From the NCBI RefSeq assembly GCF_000471905.2, contig NW_006499364.1, positions 3,386,357 to 3,450,356 of the forward strand: DNA of 64,000 nt, read 5' to 3'. Every line of letters starts with the position of its first letter. Position 1 is the stretch's first letter. Source of the DNA: Amborella trichopoda (lineage: Eukaryota; Streptophyta; Magnoliopsida; Amborellales; Amborellaceae). The notes beneath the pieces were generated by a model. It did not search any database. It worked only from the letters and a program-made list of their open reading frames with translations, and was not told the origin of the DNA. Below are positions 32,740 through 43,375 of this stretch, piece after piece. The translations under genes were made by a program, and so were the position numbers.

Positions 32740-33500
32740 TTATGGAGGAATATCAACCATCGAAACAATGGTTACAAGGGTGTCTGCACACCGATTATTT
32801 TCCCTAGTTACATGTCGAAAGGTGATTTTCTTAAAATATGGAATCATCTTTTCCACCTTTTCTTTATAGGGTTTGAGCTTTTCTTCTTTCACTCTCCAAA
32901 TCCCTTGAACTTGGTTTATGACAAGTAAGGAGTCACCAATCACTCGTATTTGCTGGATTTTCATTCCCATGGCCTTCTCAAGCCCAGCTATCAAGACTTC
33001 GTATTCAACAACGTTATTGGTTCATGGGAAATTCAATCTAATGGTCGTTAGCATGAAAATATTCTTAGGTGAGCATAGTATGACTCTTATACCTGACCCG
33101 TATTCATTCTTTGCACCGTTGAAGTATAGCTCCCAAATTGAGTCCTCAATTGTGAAGAGGTTCTCATCAGGGAGATCCATGTTTACGGGAATATTGTCTG
33201 GTAGTGCGTGTTCAGCTAAGTGGTCAATAATGGTTTGTCCTTTGATCGATTTTTTAGTGATATACTCGATCTCTAACTCGCTCAATAACATTCTCCACTT
33301 CGCCAAACGTCCGTTGAGGACTGGCCTCTCCATTAAGTACTTGAGTGGGTCAATTTTTTATATGAGCTTGACTGAATGAGATAAGACATAATGTCTTAGT
33401 CTCTGCATGACCCACATAAGTGTTAAGCAGTGTTTCTCCACATCCGTGTATCTTGTCTCATAGTTGACCATGGTTTTGCTAATATAGTATATCGTTTGTA
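32740..33500 (-). pseudogene. pol: E3 RNase H connection and archaeal-type RNase H, broken
   Basis: Open parts at 33022-33333 (LAKWRMLLSELEIEYITKK, SIKGQTIIDHLAEH, WELYFNGAKNEYGSGIRV) and 32740-32994 (LIAGLEKAMGMKIQQIRVIGD, SLLVINQVQG, HVTRENNRCADTL). The second RNase H is the archaeal type typical of Tat elements. Its first catalytic Asp (YFDG in E2) is Asn here; the Glu (near 33007) and the GDS Asp are kept. One stop and a frame break lie near 33025. Confidence 0.88.
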
Positions 33501-34570
33501 CTTTTCCATGGTCATTATATTATTCTAACATTGCCTCCATGGTCTTGTTTTTCACTGACATATATAGGAACATGGGTTTATCTGGACTAGGAGGACTAAG
33601 GATGGGAGGTTTGGAGAGGTACTCCTTGATTTGATCGAACGCTTCTTGACATTCATTGTCCCATATGAATGGGGTGTCCTTCTTAAGGAGGCTATTGAAT
33701 GGTGCGCACTTATCCAGCAGTTGTGAAATGAAATGCCTTATGGCTTGTATGTGACCTTGAAGCCCACAGATTTCTCTGATGTTCCGAGGAGGAGGCATTT
33801 CAGTGATGGCTCGTATTTTGGATGGGTCCACCTCAATTCCTCTTTGGCTTACTATAAAGCCTAGTAGTTTGTCGGATTTAACTCCGAAGGCACATTTCTA
33901 TGGATTGAGTTTGATTTGAAGTTTCCGAAGTCTTTCAAAAATGGTTATCAGCTTGGTGAGATGATCAGACTTGGTCTTTGACTTGACCAGAATGTCATCG
34001 ACATAGTCTTTCATAATGGTGTGCATTAGATCGTGGAAGATGCTAGTCATTTCTCGTTGATAAGTTACTCCTACATTTTTTAGACCGAAGGGCATGAATT
34101 TGTAATAGTAGGTTCCTCATTGCGTTATGAATGACGTCTTGGTTTGATCTTCCTCTATCATGAGGATTTGGTTGTAACCCAAAACGTCGTCCATGAATGA
34201 CAACATCTCATGAACTGCAGTGTTGTCAACTAAGGCATCTATGTTTAGTAATGGAAAGTTGTCTTTGGGATATGCCTTATTGAGGTCTCTGTAATCGGCA
34301 CACACTCGGATCCTCCCGTCTTTCTTGGGTAGGACCACTATGTTGGCCAACCATTCTGAATAATCTACAAGAGTAATGAACCTCAACTTGAGCAATTTGT
34401 TGATTTCTTCTTTTATTTTGAGCTCGAGGTGGGTCTTTTGACATCGGAGTTTCTGCCTTACAGGCTTCGCCCCTTCGTTGAATATTAGGTGATGTTGCAC
34501 TAATGTGGGATCTAGCCCTGGCATATCATCGAATGACCAGGAGAAGACATCACGATACTCCTTGAAAAAG
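33500..34570 (-). pseudogene. pol: E3 reverse transcriptase and first RNase H, broken
   Basis: RT is readable from MPGLDPTLVQHHLIF (34524) through VLPKKDGRIRVCADYRDLN, FMDDVLGYNQILM, then after a stop MPFGLKNVGVTYQREM and DYVDDILVKSKTK, with YVDD at 33994-34005. The thumb and first RNase H follow (EMPPPRNIREICGLQGHI, LLKKDTPFIW, KPMFLYMSVK) down to 33520. Stops replace Trp after TSFITQ (34116) and elsewhere. The normal Tyr-Ser of the FMDGYSGYNQ motif reads FMDDVLGYNQ, another sign of decay. Upstream (34570-35000) is an Asp/Glu-rich linker. Confidence 0.93.
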
Positions 34571-34989
34571 GAAAATCATGTTTTTCAGCTCCTCAGAAGA
34601 TAAGGAGGTTCCACTCTTAGTTAACCTTGGGTCATTCTCAGTTCCTAAGTTTACATCAATCGTCCCTTCGATGATAGCCATTGGGTCACAGTCGAACCTC
34701 TTCTTGAATTACTCAACATGAGAAGTAAGTTCATCAAGTTGAAAGATTTTTTCAGACTCTTGACTCTCTTGATCTTCATCTTGATCGTCAAATTCATCGT
34801 CTTGGGTATTATGCACCGTTATTAGGCTATCTTGAACATTTGCCGTTAACTTTATCATGTTTTGAATTTTCACCGATTTTTGAAAAATTCGAAAAGGTGT
34901 CCCTTACGGGACTCGAGTGAGAAATGTTGGGGACTGGACGCACAGGAAGGTTAGATGGCCACATCGTGCCTATTTATTCTTTGGCACCA

Positions 34990-35300
34990 GGACTTAAAGG
35001 TTCTGCTGGTATGCTTCCAGTGATTCTCGAAATAAAGGAATGATCGACCAATTCCGTGCCTGGGTTGGTGTTGGTCGAAGAGCACCATTGGCTATGTCAG
35101 AGCCAACTGTGCACACCTCCCCCAGATCTAGGTTAGCAAATAAGTCTTCAATTCGTAGTCCTTGTGTGTGCTGAGATGCAGAAGAGGGATTATCCCTTGT
35201 TGGGGATTCGAGGATCACTTTTGGCCGTTTTGACGGACAGGCATCTGGAGGATCGAGGCTTTGAATGCCCCCTGATATGAAGCACGGAGGGCTTGAAGGC
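34990..35300 (-). pseudogene. E3 protease-RT linker
   Basis: Open frame 34994-35218 (74 codons), hydrophilic, with LRIEDLFANLDLGEV. Position between the G-patch-like domain and RT. No catalytic motif recognised. Confidence 0.5.
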
Positions 35301-35305
35301 TTTAT

Positions 35306-35750
35306 TCATATTTGAAATAGGTTGAGAGTATACCCAAGCCCTCTTCGATCCCCTTTTCCAGTTTTGGCTTCAGCTAATGCAGAACTCGCTTCCTTTATGC
35401 CTTGCTCTTGACTTCCCAAACCATAACCATGTGGGAAGCCTAGGGAGAGGAGCATGTGCCAGGCTTTGAGGGACCCGAAACCGTATCGATGTTGGCATTG
35501 GATAATCTCCTCCATCGATGCAGAAGTTCGCAAAATTTGAGGAACAGGGTCGTCAGCCTCTTGGAGTAAGGTCGCACAATCCGCTTGCTCAAAGGAAGCG
35601 AGCAGGATTTCCTCGAGCTCGACCCCTACGGCTAGCTTTCCGAAATGTATGTTAGGATTAAGAAAAGAAAGGGGTTCAGTACATACATTCGCGATGCCAT
35701 TTTTCGTTTGAAATTTGAGGCATTGATGGAGCATGGAGGCGATCACAAGG
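35306..35750 (-). pseudogene. E3 G-patch-like domain after protease
   Basis: Frame of 146 codons. The start continues the protease fold's C-terminal part; then at residues about 95-120 (35390-35464) comes HMLLSLGFPHGYGLGSQEQG followed by I, a glycine pattern (G-F-x3-G-x-GLG-x4-QGI) like a G-patch. G-patch motifs are known after protease in several plant Ty3/gypsy groups and are linked to RNA binding. It is continuous with the protease across a single stop at about 35765. Confidence 0.65.
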
Positions 35751-36060
35751 TTTTTGTGGAGCCAAGGTCTTCATAGCAGCATGTTGAAAGAAGGTTTTAG
35801 GTCCAAGACATTAAACTTTAATGGCTGAATGGTGGGGCCAATCTTGGGTGTGAGAGGCAATATGCCCATAGCCTTCCTCTTGGTCCCATCATATGTAGCG
35901 ATAATTAATTGACATGGTTCGAAGTCATCCGGGCTTTTGCCTATCTGCTTCACCGTTTTCATAGGGCCTATATTCAGGGATGCCCCATTATCAACCAGCA
36001 CTCTCCTTATCTCCTATCCTTTTAGGAAAATAGTGATATGAAGAGGTTGGACATGCAAGC
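35751..36060 (-). pseudogene. pro: E3 aspartic protease
   Basis: Retroviral-type aspartic protease that matures Gag-Pol. The active-site run RVLVDNGASLNIGPMKTV is at about 36010-35960 (DNGA in place of DSG, a form common in plant gypsy elements). It continues with LIIATYDGTKRKAMGILPL, FNVLDLKPSFNMLL and, after a stop where Gly is usual, RPWLHKNLVIASML. Length and order fit the family. One stop upstream (36015) separates it from gag. Confidence 0.85.
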
Positions 36061-38504
36061 AATTGACATTAGTCGGGATGGCATCATTTGTGAATATGGC
36101 TGGCGTTGGTGCCATTAGTTGGTTGATCATCCCGCAAAACTCATCTAGTTGTGTGTTGTTCGGGATGTGGGTCTTAGCAAGGACCTTTTCAATTTTCCCT
36201 CTATGTGTCAGCGAATTCGCACGCTGCTCTAAGATGGAGATTTGATCCTGGATCTTCCCGAGATGAGTAGGTAGATCATAGATGGTTGTGGATCCTTGAG
36301 GGTTTTTATTAGGTTCATGATCTGCAACCCCAGCTAGTGGTTTGGCTATTGAAGTGGCTCCCATTCTTTCATCAAGAGTGTCCGCCATCATTTGGATGGG
36401 TTTGAACACTCGACCTCTTCGGGTTAAGGAATCGACTTCACCAGCCTGAAGCTTGATAGGGTCAACCATAGTGAGAGTAATGGGAGACCTCGGGGGTGTT
36501 AGCCCGTTGTTGGGAAGATGATCCCGTTTCATAAGATTTAACCATGTCAATCTCAAGGGCATCAACTTTGTCATATTGGTCCCACTTAGGAGGATCATCG
36601 GAGTTCGGGGACAAAGTGTTTCCTCTAAGAAGACTCAAAAGATATTCTTCAACTTCTTGGAGATGATGATCACAAGCAAATATGAATTGGCTGGGATCAT
36701 CTCCTTCATCTCCATTTTCAATCATGTGAATGATAACATCCTCCTTTGAGTTACTCGGAGCTCCTAGTTCTTCGGTCGTTGTGGCTGTATTTTTGGGGAG
36801 AAGGTTTGTGAAGATACCTATCTTCTGATTAGGTTCTTCAATAGGTTGATTTCTTGGTTCGAAAGTGATGTCGCCCCTATTATTCAACCCTTGAATCACC
36901 CGCTTCAAGTAGAAACAATTTTGGGTATCATGGGCATTGTTTCTATGCCACTTGCACCATTTGTTCTTATCCTTAACCTCAAATGGTGGTTCAGATGGTG
37001 GTGGGAGTTGAACCATGTTATTCTTCAAGAGTAACTCTGGCATGTTTTCTAACGGGTCATTGAGAGGATTGAAGTTGTCCTCTCACTTTCGATTGTTATT
37101 TTGAGAGTTAGCTCTAGGCTGACCCCTTCAATTTGATTCCTATTATTGTGTTGGGTGGCTAGACCCTGAGCCGGTCTGTTAACGACAATTTCGTTAACCT
37201 GATTGGAAGCTTTCCCTCTGTTGTTGCTCTTATTTTTATTCTAGGGAGTCGTGATGAGTTTGTTGCGCCACCTATTTGATCATGGAGTCAAAAGAGTGGG
37301 GGATAAGTCCCTTGCTAAAGAAGGTCCTATATTCAGGAGCTTCATTTTCTTAGGCCATAGAGATTTTAGCTACGTGCGTTAGTGGACATTCAATGACTTG
37401 CATCGCCTCCTCGTAGAATCGACCGATAAAATCCTTGAAGGATTCTTCTAGGTTTTGTTTGGTTGTGTTAAGCTCGCCCAGGAAAAGTGATCTTGGTGTC
37501 AACCCATGATAATAAGAGACGAACTAGTTAAACATTTCGTCTGAAGTTATCTGTGGTTGAGCGGTCATTATTCTCTGATGCCAGTTTAAAGCCTCACCAG
37601 TCAAAGTTTGTGAAAACAGAGCCTTCAACTGGTTAGGCCGGTCTCGCAAGGCTTGGACAAAGAGGAGGTACGTGTTGACATGAATATCTGGGTCATTCTT
37701 CCCATTGAATTTGTTTTTAAACTCTGGGATGACAAACCAAAGGGGAAGGTCTTCCATGCCTCCAAGGGTCTCATGAACATAGGCCTTTGAGGGCAGGATT
37801 TCATGCATTCCCATCCTTACAAGCAAATCTTGAATCGTTTTTAAGGTGCCTTATTGTTGAGTATTTGGCGTGACAGTTAGCCCACTAGTCGGTGGGTTCC
37901 CAAGCATAGACTAATGAGTCAAGACTTGGGGTAGATGTTGACCTGCTTGGGCCCGTGATGGATGAGTCGTGGTTACCATGGCAATTTGACACATTTGTCC
38001 TTGAGGGGCGTACTGACCCATAAGTATCGCCACCAGTTACGAAAACTGCACGGTTGGTTGGACCGGATACGCAAGAGGGACTGTTTGAAGAATTGGTTGA
38101 ATCGGTTGTGCTATGGTTTGACCTATGCTATTGGGTTGGTTTTGGACCAACTCATGAATTGGGGCATGAACTGTGTAACCTAAGTCCACTAGACATTTGA
38201 GGGCAGCCCGGATGCCTGCCTCACCTAAGGGTTGGTCTAGATTGATGCCTCAGCTGCGTACAGTGTTCAAGACATCGTGGGCCGTACTACAGTGGCTTGA
38301 GGTTGGATTGGATCTCCTAGACCTAGGTGGGTTTTGGTTCTGAGACCGCTGCATCTCTGGGTTATCTTGGGTCAAGTAGTCGGAATTGACGTTAGATGCC
38401 GCATGAACTTCTTCCCTCGCAAGGCTCCTGCTCTGGTTGCCTCCTACTATGGCTACGCAAGGTTCCCTGTAGGACAATGCCCGGTTAGACCCCTGACTGT
38501 TCAA
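36061..38504 (-). pseudogene. gag: E3 gag, broken
   Basis: The capsid domain is readable at 37524-37826 (LPLWFVIPEFKNKFNGKNDP, DRPNQLKALFSQTLTGEALN) and onward with frame breaks. A zinc knuckle, C-x2-H-x4-H-x4-C (WCKWHRNNAHDTQNC), is at 36915-36956. A Ser/Arg/Asn-rich N-terminal part is open at 38250-38504. Further downstream 36014-36598 is open but in another frame, giving a frameshift near 36500. Stops occur near 37520, 37355 and 37240. It encodes the particle shell and RNA-binding protein in a live element. Confidence 0.87.
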
Positions 38505-38987
38505 TGTTTTTCAAGCAGAGCCAATTTTTTGGACCATACAGAGCTCAAGGTTTGGAGTAGATCCCTGGGATTCGACTTCTAATTGAAGACCTGGACGATA
38601 AATAATGGATTGGCCTGAGCTCTAACTGTAATCCCAAGGGATGCGGAATACTAGTCCCTTGGTTTGGGAAGGTTCGGTTTAGAGTCAGCCATGGAGCGGT
38701 AATCATATTCGCCTTGGGAACCCTAGATGATAATTTTCTTTAGCCGGGTTTTAGAGTCTAGGCTTAAGTAAGATCTAAACTCAATGACCTAGGGCAGAGC
38801 CAGCTTGACTCTAGGGGCAAAACCTTAACTAAGACAAAGGCTAAGACTAGCCCAGAATCTAGACTTGATAGACTCAGTGGGTTTTGGTTCATACCCTAAA
38901 CTAGAGTAAGCCTAGTCTAGCTCTAGAGGCTACACTAAACTTAGACCTATGCTAGAACCTAGACTAAGATCTAGACTAGATGGGTGA

Positions 38988-39420
38988 GAGTCTCGGCTCG
39001 GACCAAGAGTGGGTCTAGGTTCGGACCCGGGTGTGAGCCTGGTTCGGACTTGGACTGAGCTGGGTATAAGCTTGAACTTGGACCCAGAGAAATTTAATGA
39101 TTAGACTAGGTGTGGAACTGGACTGGATCAAAGAGAGCTATGAATGAGCCTTCGGCTAGGACCAAGAGGGGGCCTAGGTTTAAGCCTGGGTGTGAACCTG
39201 GTTCGGACTTGGGCTAGGTTGAGTACAAGCTAGGACTTAGACACAGAGAGTTTTGATGATTAGACTAGACGTGGACCTGGACTGGATCAAAGATGAGCTA
39301 GGAACGAGCCTTTGGCTAGGACCAAGAGAGGGCCTAGGTTCTGACCTAGGTGAAACCAGGTTCGAACTTGGGCTAGGCTAGGTATAAGCCTAAACTTAGA
39401 CCCAGAAGCTTTAGCTCAGA
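38988..39420. repeat. About 160-bp tandem repeat in E3 leader, 2.7 units
   Basis: Unit starts at about 38988, 39145 and 39306 (157 and 161 apart). Each has 'cggctnggaccaagag', then 'ctaggtt', 'gtgaacctggttcggact' and, except in the last, 'gattagactag'. Confidence 0.85.
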
Positions 39421-40072
39421 CCCAAAGTGGGTCCGGACTGGAATCTAAGATTAACCGATCAGGAATAAGGAAGCAAGTACACAAAAACATTTGACTTAGT
39501 CTGATTTTGGGTAGGTTTGGCTTGAGAGTGGGTTCCTAACTATTAAAATGTGGCTAGGCTGATATAGGTCCCCACATACGTCCTGGTCTTCTGTTATAGG
39601 ATGTTCACTAGGTCCTACTATACGCGGAGTTGCTTTGACCCAAAGGATTACGGAGGGGTTCTCACAATTAAAGTCACGCAAATCCCAACCACCACGACTC
39701 TCAAAGCTAGGTTCCCCTCACGCCGTTAACGCAGATTTTGGGGATTTTCAAAAAATTTATTTTCTGGTTTTCTAGGATTCCCGGTCTGTGTGTGCTTGAC
39801 TGTGTAAAGAAGCACGCAAATTAAAATAAAGTCAAGCACACAATAAGAAAGAAAACAACTGAGCACTCGGCGTTGATCGCGCCTAGCGATGCATGCTTCA
39901 AGGTGAAACTCGCTCGAGGCACAATATAAATAGAGGGGTGAGGAACCCCTACGAATGTATGGTCAAAGTAGTGAAAGCAGATATAGTCCGTGCTAAGTCG
40001 AGCGTGACTCGAGTAGAGGATGACTCGAACGGGGCAAGGTTCAGGGAGGGTGAAAGAAACCGTCAATCAGTT

Positions 40073-40096
40073 TTATATATATATATATATATATAT
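40073..40096. repeat. (TA)n microsatellite
   Basis: About 24 bases of alternating T and A, seen directly. Confidence 0.95.
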
Positions 40097-40099
40097 TTC

Positions 40100-41050
40100 T
40101 TTTAAATTTGATGAGAAATAATTAAACTAAGCATGATGAAATCAAGGAAAAAAATAACTCAACCAAAATTAACTAACCAAAATGAAATTAGAAAGTCAAG
40201 ATTAGAGCAGACCTACCTAAAGAAAAATATTTTTTTGGTATTTCTAAAAATTTTATTTTAAGTTAAACATTTGTGGGAATTAACATAAGAGTCTCTAGAA
40301 GAGACTTGCAGAGTTTTAGAAAAATCTGAGACATTTTATTTTGGCCAACACAGGGCGTGTCCCCCGAGTGACACAGGGTGTGTCGCTCGAGCGACATAGG
40401 GCCTGTCGCCCGAGCTACACAGGTAGTGTTGCCCTTGTAAGCAGGGCGACACATGGGCGACACCAGGTGTGTCGCCCAAAACAATATTTTTATTTTATTT
40501 TATTTTTTATTTTGATGATGGATTTTGATTCAATGAAACTAATTTAAACTATCAGAATCAATAAAAACAATTTTTTTGATGAAATAAATTAAAATAACTG
40601 GAAAACAGGGATGTTCAGATAGGACGAATCTATATCGAGTAAAATATTTTTTTCGTATTTTGAAAAATTTTATTTTGATATGAAAATTAGTGATAAGACT
40701 TCAGAGAGGTTCTATAACAGATTTACAAATTTTCAGCCAAATAAAAAATGTATTGGTTTGGGCGACAAAGAACGTGGGTAGTGTCGCCTAGGCGACACCA
40801 AGAGTGTCGCACAAACAAATATATTTTTCTTATTGTTTTATATTTTCTCCTTCTAGATAATAATAAAATAAGCTGCATTTAAAATTTAAGAAATAACAAA
40901 TAAAATATTTTGATGAGAATAAATTAAAATAAAGCGACATGAGGGGACTGCAGATCTAACAGAAAAATATTTGTTTTGTATTTTTAAATATTTTATTTTG
41001 ACTTGAATGTTTTTTTTCATTCCCCGGAAATCCTTTTGGACACTTCTAAA
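40100..41050. repeat. Three imperfect tandem leader units carrying GGCGACAC hairpins
   Basis: Units start with 'aataattaaa/aataaattaaaat' near 40115, 40584 and 40918. Each then has 'aaaatattttttt..gtattt' and 'attttattttga'. Units one and two carry hairpin clusters (40342-40482, 40758-40816); the third is cut short. Confidence 0.7.
40342..40482. other. GGCGACAC/GTGTCGCC inverted-repeat cluster
   Basis: Several copies of an 8-9 base motif in both orientations within 140 bases, for example gtgtcgctcgagcgacat and gggcgacaccaggtgtgtcgccc in parts. They can pair into multiple hairpins. Related clusters lie at 30150-30204, 40758-40816, 41932-42000 and 42157-42205. Confidence 0.8.
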
Positions 41051-41104
41051 ATTTCAAAATATTTTGAAATTTTTGAAATTTTGATGCTCGGATCACGCTC
41101 GATG

Positions 41105-41122
41105 GCCCCACGGTGGGAGCCA
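41105..41122 (-). promoter_or_regulatory. Primer binding site of element E3
   Basis: On the minus strand TGGCTCCCACCGTGGGGC, three bases inside the 5' LTR, the same offset as in E1. It begins with TGG. The priming tRNA is not assigned. Confidence 0.65.
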
Positions 41123-41125
41123 AAC

Positions 41126-42504
41126 TGTTTATAGCACAAAATCGAGCGATCAAATGATGTAGATCACCCTGATCAGACATTTCAAACTGATAAAAAATAA
41201 ATGAAAATTTATGATAGAGAAAGTGGGAACAATCGAATTCAAATCTGAGATCGGATCTGCCTAGAAATGAGCAGGCCTGCTCTCAGATCTGTGGCGGAGC
41301 CAGCGTGATCTGAAGCATTTCAAAACAATATTTTCAATAAAAAAAATCAAATCCAGATCAAAATAAAATAAATACAATAAAAGAAAAGAGAATATGAAGG
41401 AGAAGAAAATACCGAACCGGGCCGGATGTCCCGGGCTTCCCGAGCCTTAGAGGGCTCGTCTATATCAAAACAGGTTCCTTTTTGCCTCTTCTGATTTAGA
41501 GGATGGTCAGGAATTTTTGTGGTAGTAGGGTGGTTGTGCCCGAATTTTAGGTCTAAGTTTAGGTTTGAGTTGCAGGGTTGAGGGTTCTCTCCGTATCTCC
41601 TTGTCTCGTTAGTAGTCTAGGGTTATATCTCTTAGATATATCTCCCATACGGTTTCCCAGCCTAATGTTTTCTAAAATTCTCGTAACCCAAAATTTCTAA
41701 CTCTCTCTCTCCAGGTTTGTAACCATCTTCCTCCTTTTTATGGTCATCGAAATGGGTAGATATGAGCAAGGGATTTGTTGGGGCAGAGCTATCCTGTAAG
41801 CAACAAATCCTTTGGTCAAACCAATCCTTCAATTTTTTTAAAATTTAGATCTAAAAAATGCGGATAGTGTCACATGGCTAAATCACCCAAAATATGACCA
41901 TAAAAACACAAAAAAGGATAAAAACGCGTCTGGGCGACATGGGTCGTGTTGCCCAGATCTAGGAGACATGGCTGGTGTCGCTTGGGAGAGATGCCTAGTG
42001 TCATGTAGGGTAAAACTAGTCAAATCCAAATTTTTTTTGATTGATCTGGGTAAAAATGTGTCTTTTGAAGCTCTCAGAAAAAGTTTGGGTCAAAACAGAG
42101 TATTTTACTATTTTTAATGAATTTTTCCGTAAAACAGCGCAATTACAAGATTACTTGGGCGACATGCCCTGTGTCGCCTGGGAGACCACCTCCTATCGCC
42201 CAAACCAAAACTTGTCTAAATTAATATTTTAAAATTTTCTGTCTTCCCCAGACTCTTATAAATCTTTCAAATAAAATATTTGTCAAAATGGATTTTTTTA
42301 CTATTTTTAATGATTGTTTCCGTAAAACAACGTGTTTATTGGATTCCGGGTCAAACAGGCATCTGCTGGGTTCTGGGCTGGCAGAATGGTTCCGGCTCAC
42401 AAGGTAAGTTGTGTGACCTATGGATTTTGGGTTTATTAGGCTAATTTGATTCTAATGGTTTAAGAAAACCATATAACTTACTAGATTTAAAGCGGGTGTC
42501 TACA
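41126..42504 (-). mobile_element. E3 5' LTR
   Basis: 1379 bp, plus-strand ends tgtttatagc and gggtgtctaca. It matches 27547-28840 along its length. The TATA-like CCATAAAAAGGAG is on minus at 41731-41743, followed by a GA-rich leader start. It contains GGCGACAC motifs at 41932-42000 and 42157-42205. Confidence 0.93.
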
Positions 42505-42639
42505 ACCACATGACTTAAAACTGCATACCCATCGTCCGAGCTACAAGACCCTAAAACTATAACGCACGGCACGAAAAATTGTCCATACACATATCTCTAA
42601 CGGAGAGATGGGCCACCTATTCTCTAAAGGTGTACTTTA

Positions 42640-43000
42640 ACACCCCCAATGGAGTTAGATGCATTCAAGGGTCGTTCCCACCCCTTTAATCCTCAATAGG
42701 TTTGTTTCGCACCAACATTCCACTGAGAGTCGCATGTTAATGTGACCCACTATCCCTAGGGAGTCAAGGGCATTCTTATCCCTTCAACCCTCAGTAAGGT
42801 TCATCTGTGCTCTGGTCTGTCATTCTCAATAGAGTTACATCCATATCATTAGTCATTATCCCCGTACAGTCACACTGGCCCTCCTAATCCTCGGTGAGGT
42901 CCCTTCCGCTTGCCACTCCTTGTAAGGTTGTTATCATTATCTAAACCTCTCTGCTTGTGTGTAGCCTTAACTATCTTTATCCTTAGGAGTCAGATAGCTA
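42640..43000 (+). repeat. Degenerate repeat of about 36 bp in LTR A5
   Basis: Irregular units (about 30-45 bases) with cores like 'cctcantaggtt' and 'ccactgagagtcnca'. The clearer reversed equivalent in A6 (55620-55860) has spacing of 34-38. Confidence 0.55.
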
Positions 43001-43049
43001 TCCATAGACCTATCCCCCATGCAGCTTCTCCTACATGGTGTCCCACACT

Positions 43050-43375
43050 TTGGTCCATATTGCATGACCTTAAGCTGCGCAGCTCTGGTCCATGCTGCAT
43101 GACTTTAAACTACACAACCATAGTCCTAATTACATGACTTTAAACTGCACAGCACTAGTCCATGCTACATGACTTTAAACTGCACAAGCCACGGTCCAAA
43201 CTATATGACCTTCAACTATAGCGGAGGTCTAGTTGCACGACCATAAACTGCACGGTCCTAGTCGCATGACTTTAAACTACATAACCACGATCCAAGCTAT
43301 ATGACCTTAAACCATAGTGCATGTCTTGGCCGCATGACGTTAAACTGCTTTGCCCAGGTCCCGAGGCATGACCTT
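43050..43375 (+). repeat. Second 35-bp TTAAACTG array in LTR A5
   Basis: Repeats of 'gcatgactttaaactgcaca' with about 35-base spacing, ending at 'cgttaaactgctttgccc'. A further two units lie at 43770-43820. Confidence 0.8.

Larger units (their letters stand above)
38505..41104 (-). other. E3 leader between PBS and gag, no gene
   Basis: About 2.6 kb of non-coding leader. From the gag side it has a CTAG-rich stretch (38750-38985), a 160-bp tandem array (38988-39420), a mixed stretch (39420-40070), a TA microsatellite (40073-40096), and a tandem series of 330-470-bp units with GGCGACAC hairpins (40100-41050). Long leaders are common in Tat/Ogre elements. Confidence 0.65.
27547..42504 (-). mobile_element. 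Element E3, complete nested Ty3/gypsy Tat-like retrotransposon
   Basis: A 14958-bp element on the minus strand inserted in LTR A5. It has two LTRs with TG...CA ends in the same orientation, a PBS 3 bases inside the 5' LTR, a leader of about 2.6 kb, a gag/protease/RT/RNase H/archaeal-type RNase H/integrase region (about 38504-31350), a 2.5-kb trailer, and a near-perfect 5-bp target duplication. The two RNases H and absence of a chromodomain place it in the Tat lineage. All coding parts have stops or frameshifts. The first 200 or so bases of the two LTRs differ at roughly one base in eight to ten by eye, so the insertion is not recent. Confidence 0.93.

Noticed and set aside
35306-35746. Possible host G-patch protein gene
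   Set aside because: It lies in order between the E3 protease and RT, continuous with the protease, so it is part of the element.
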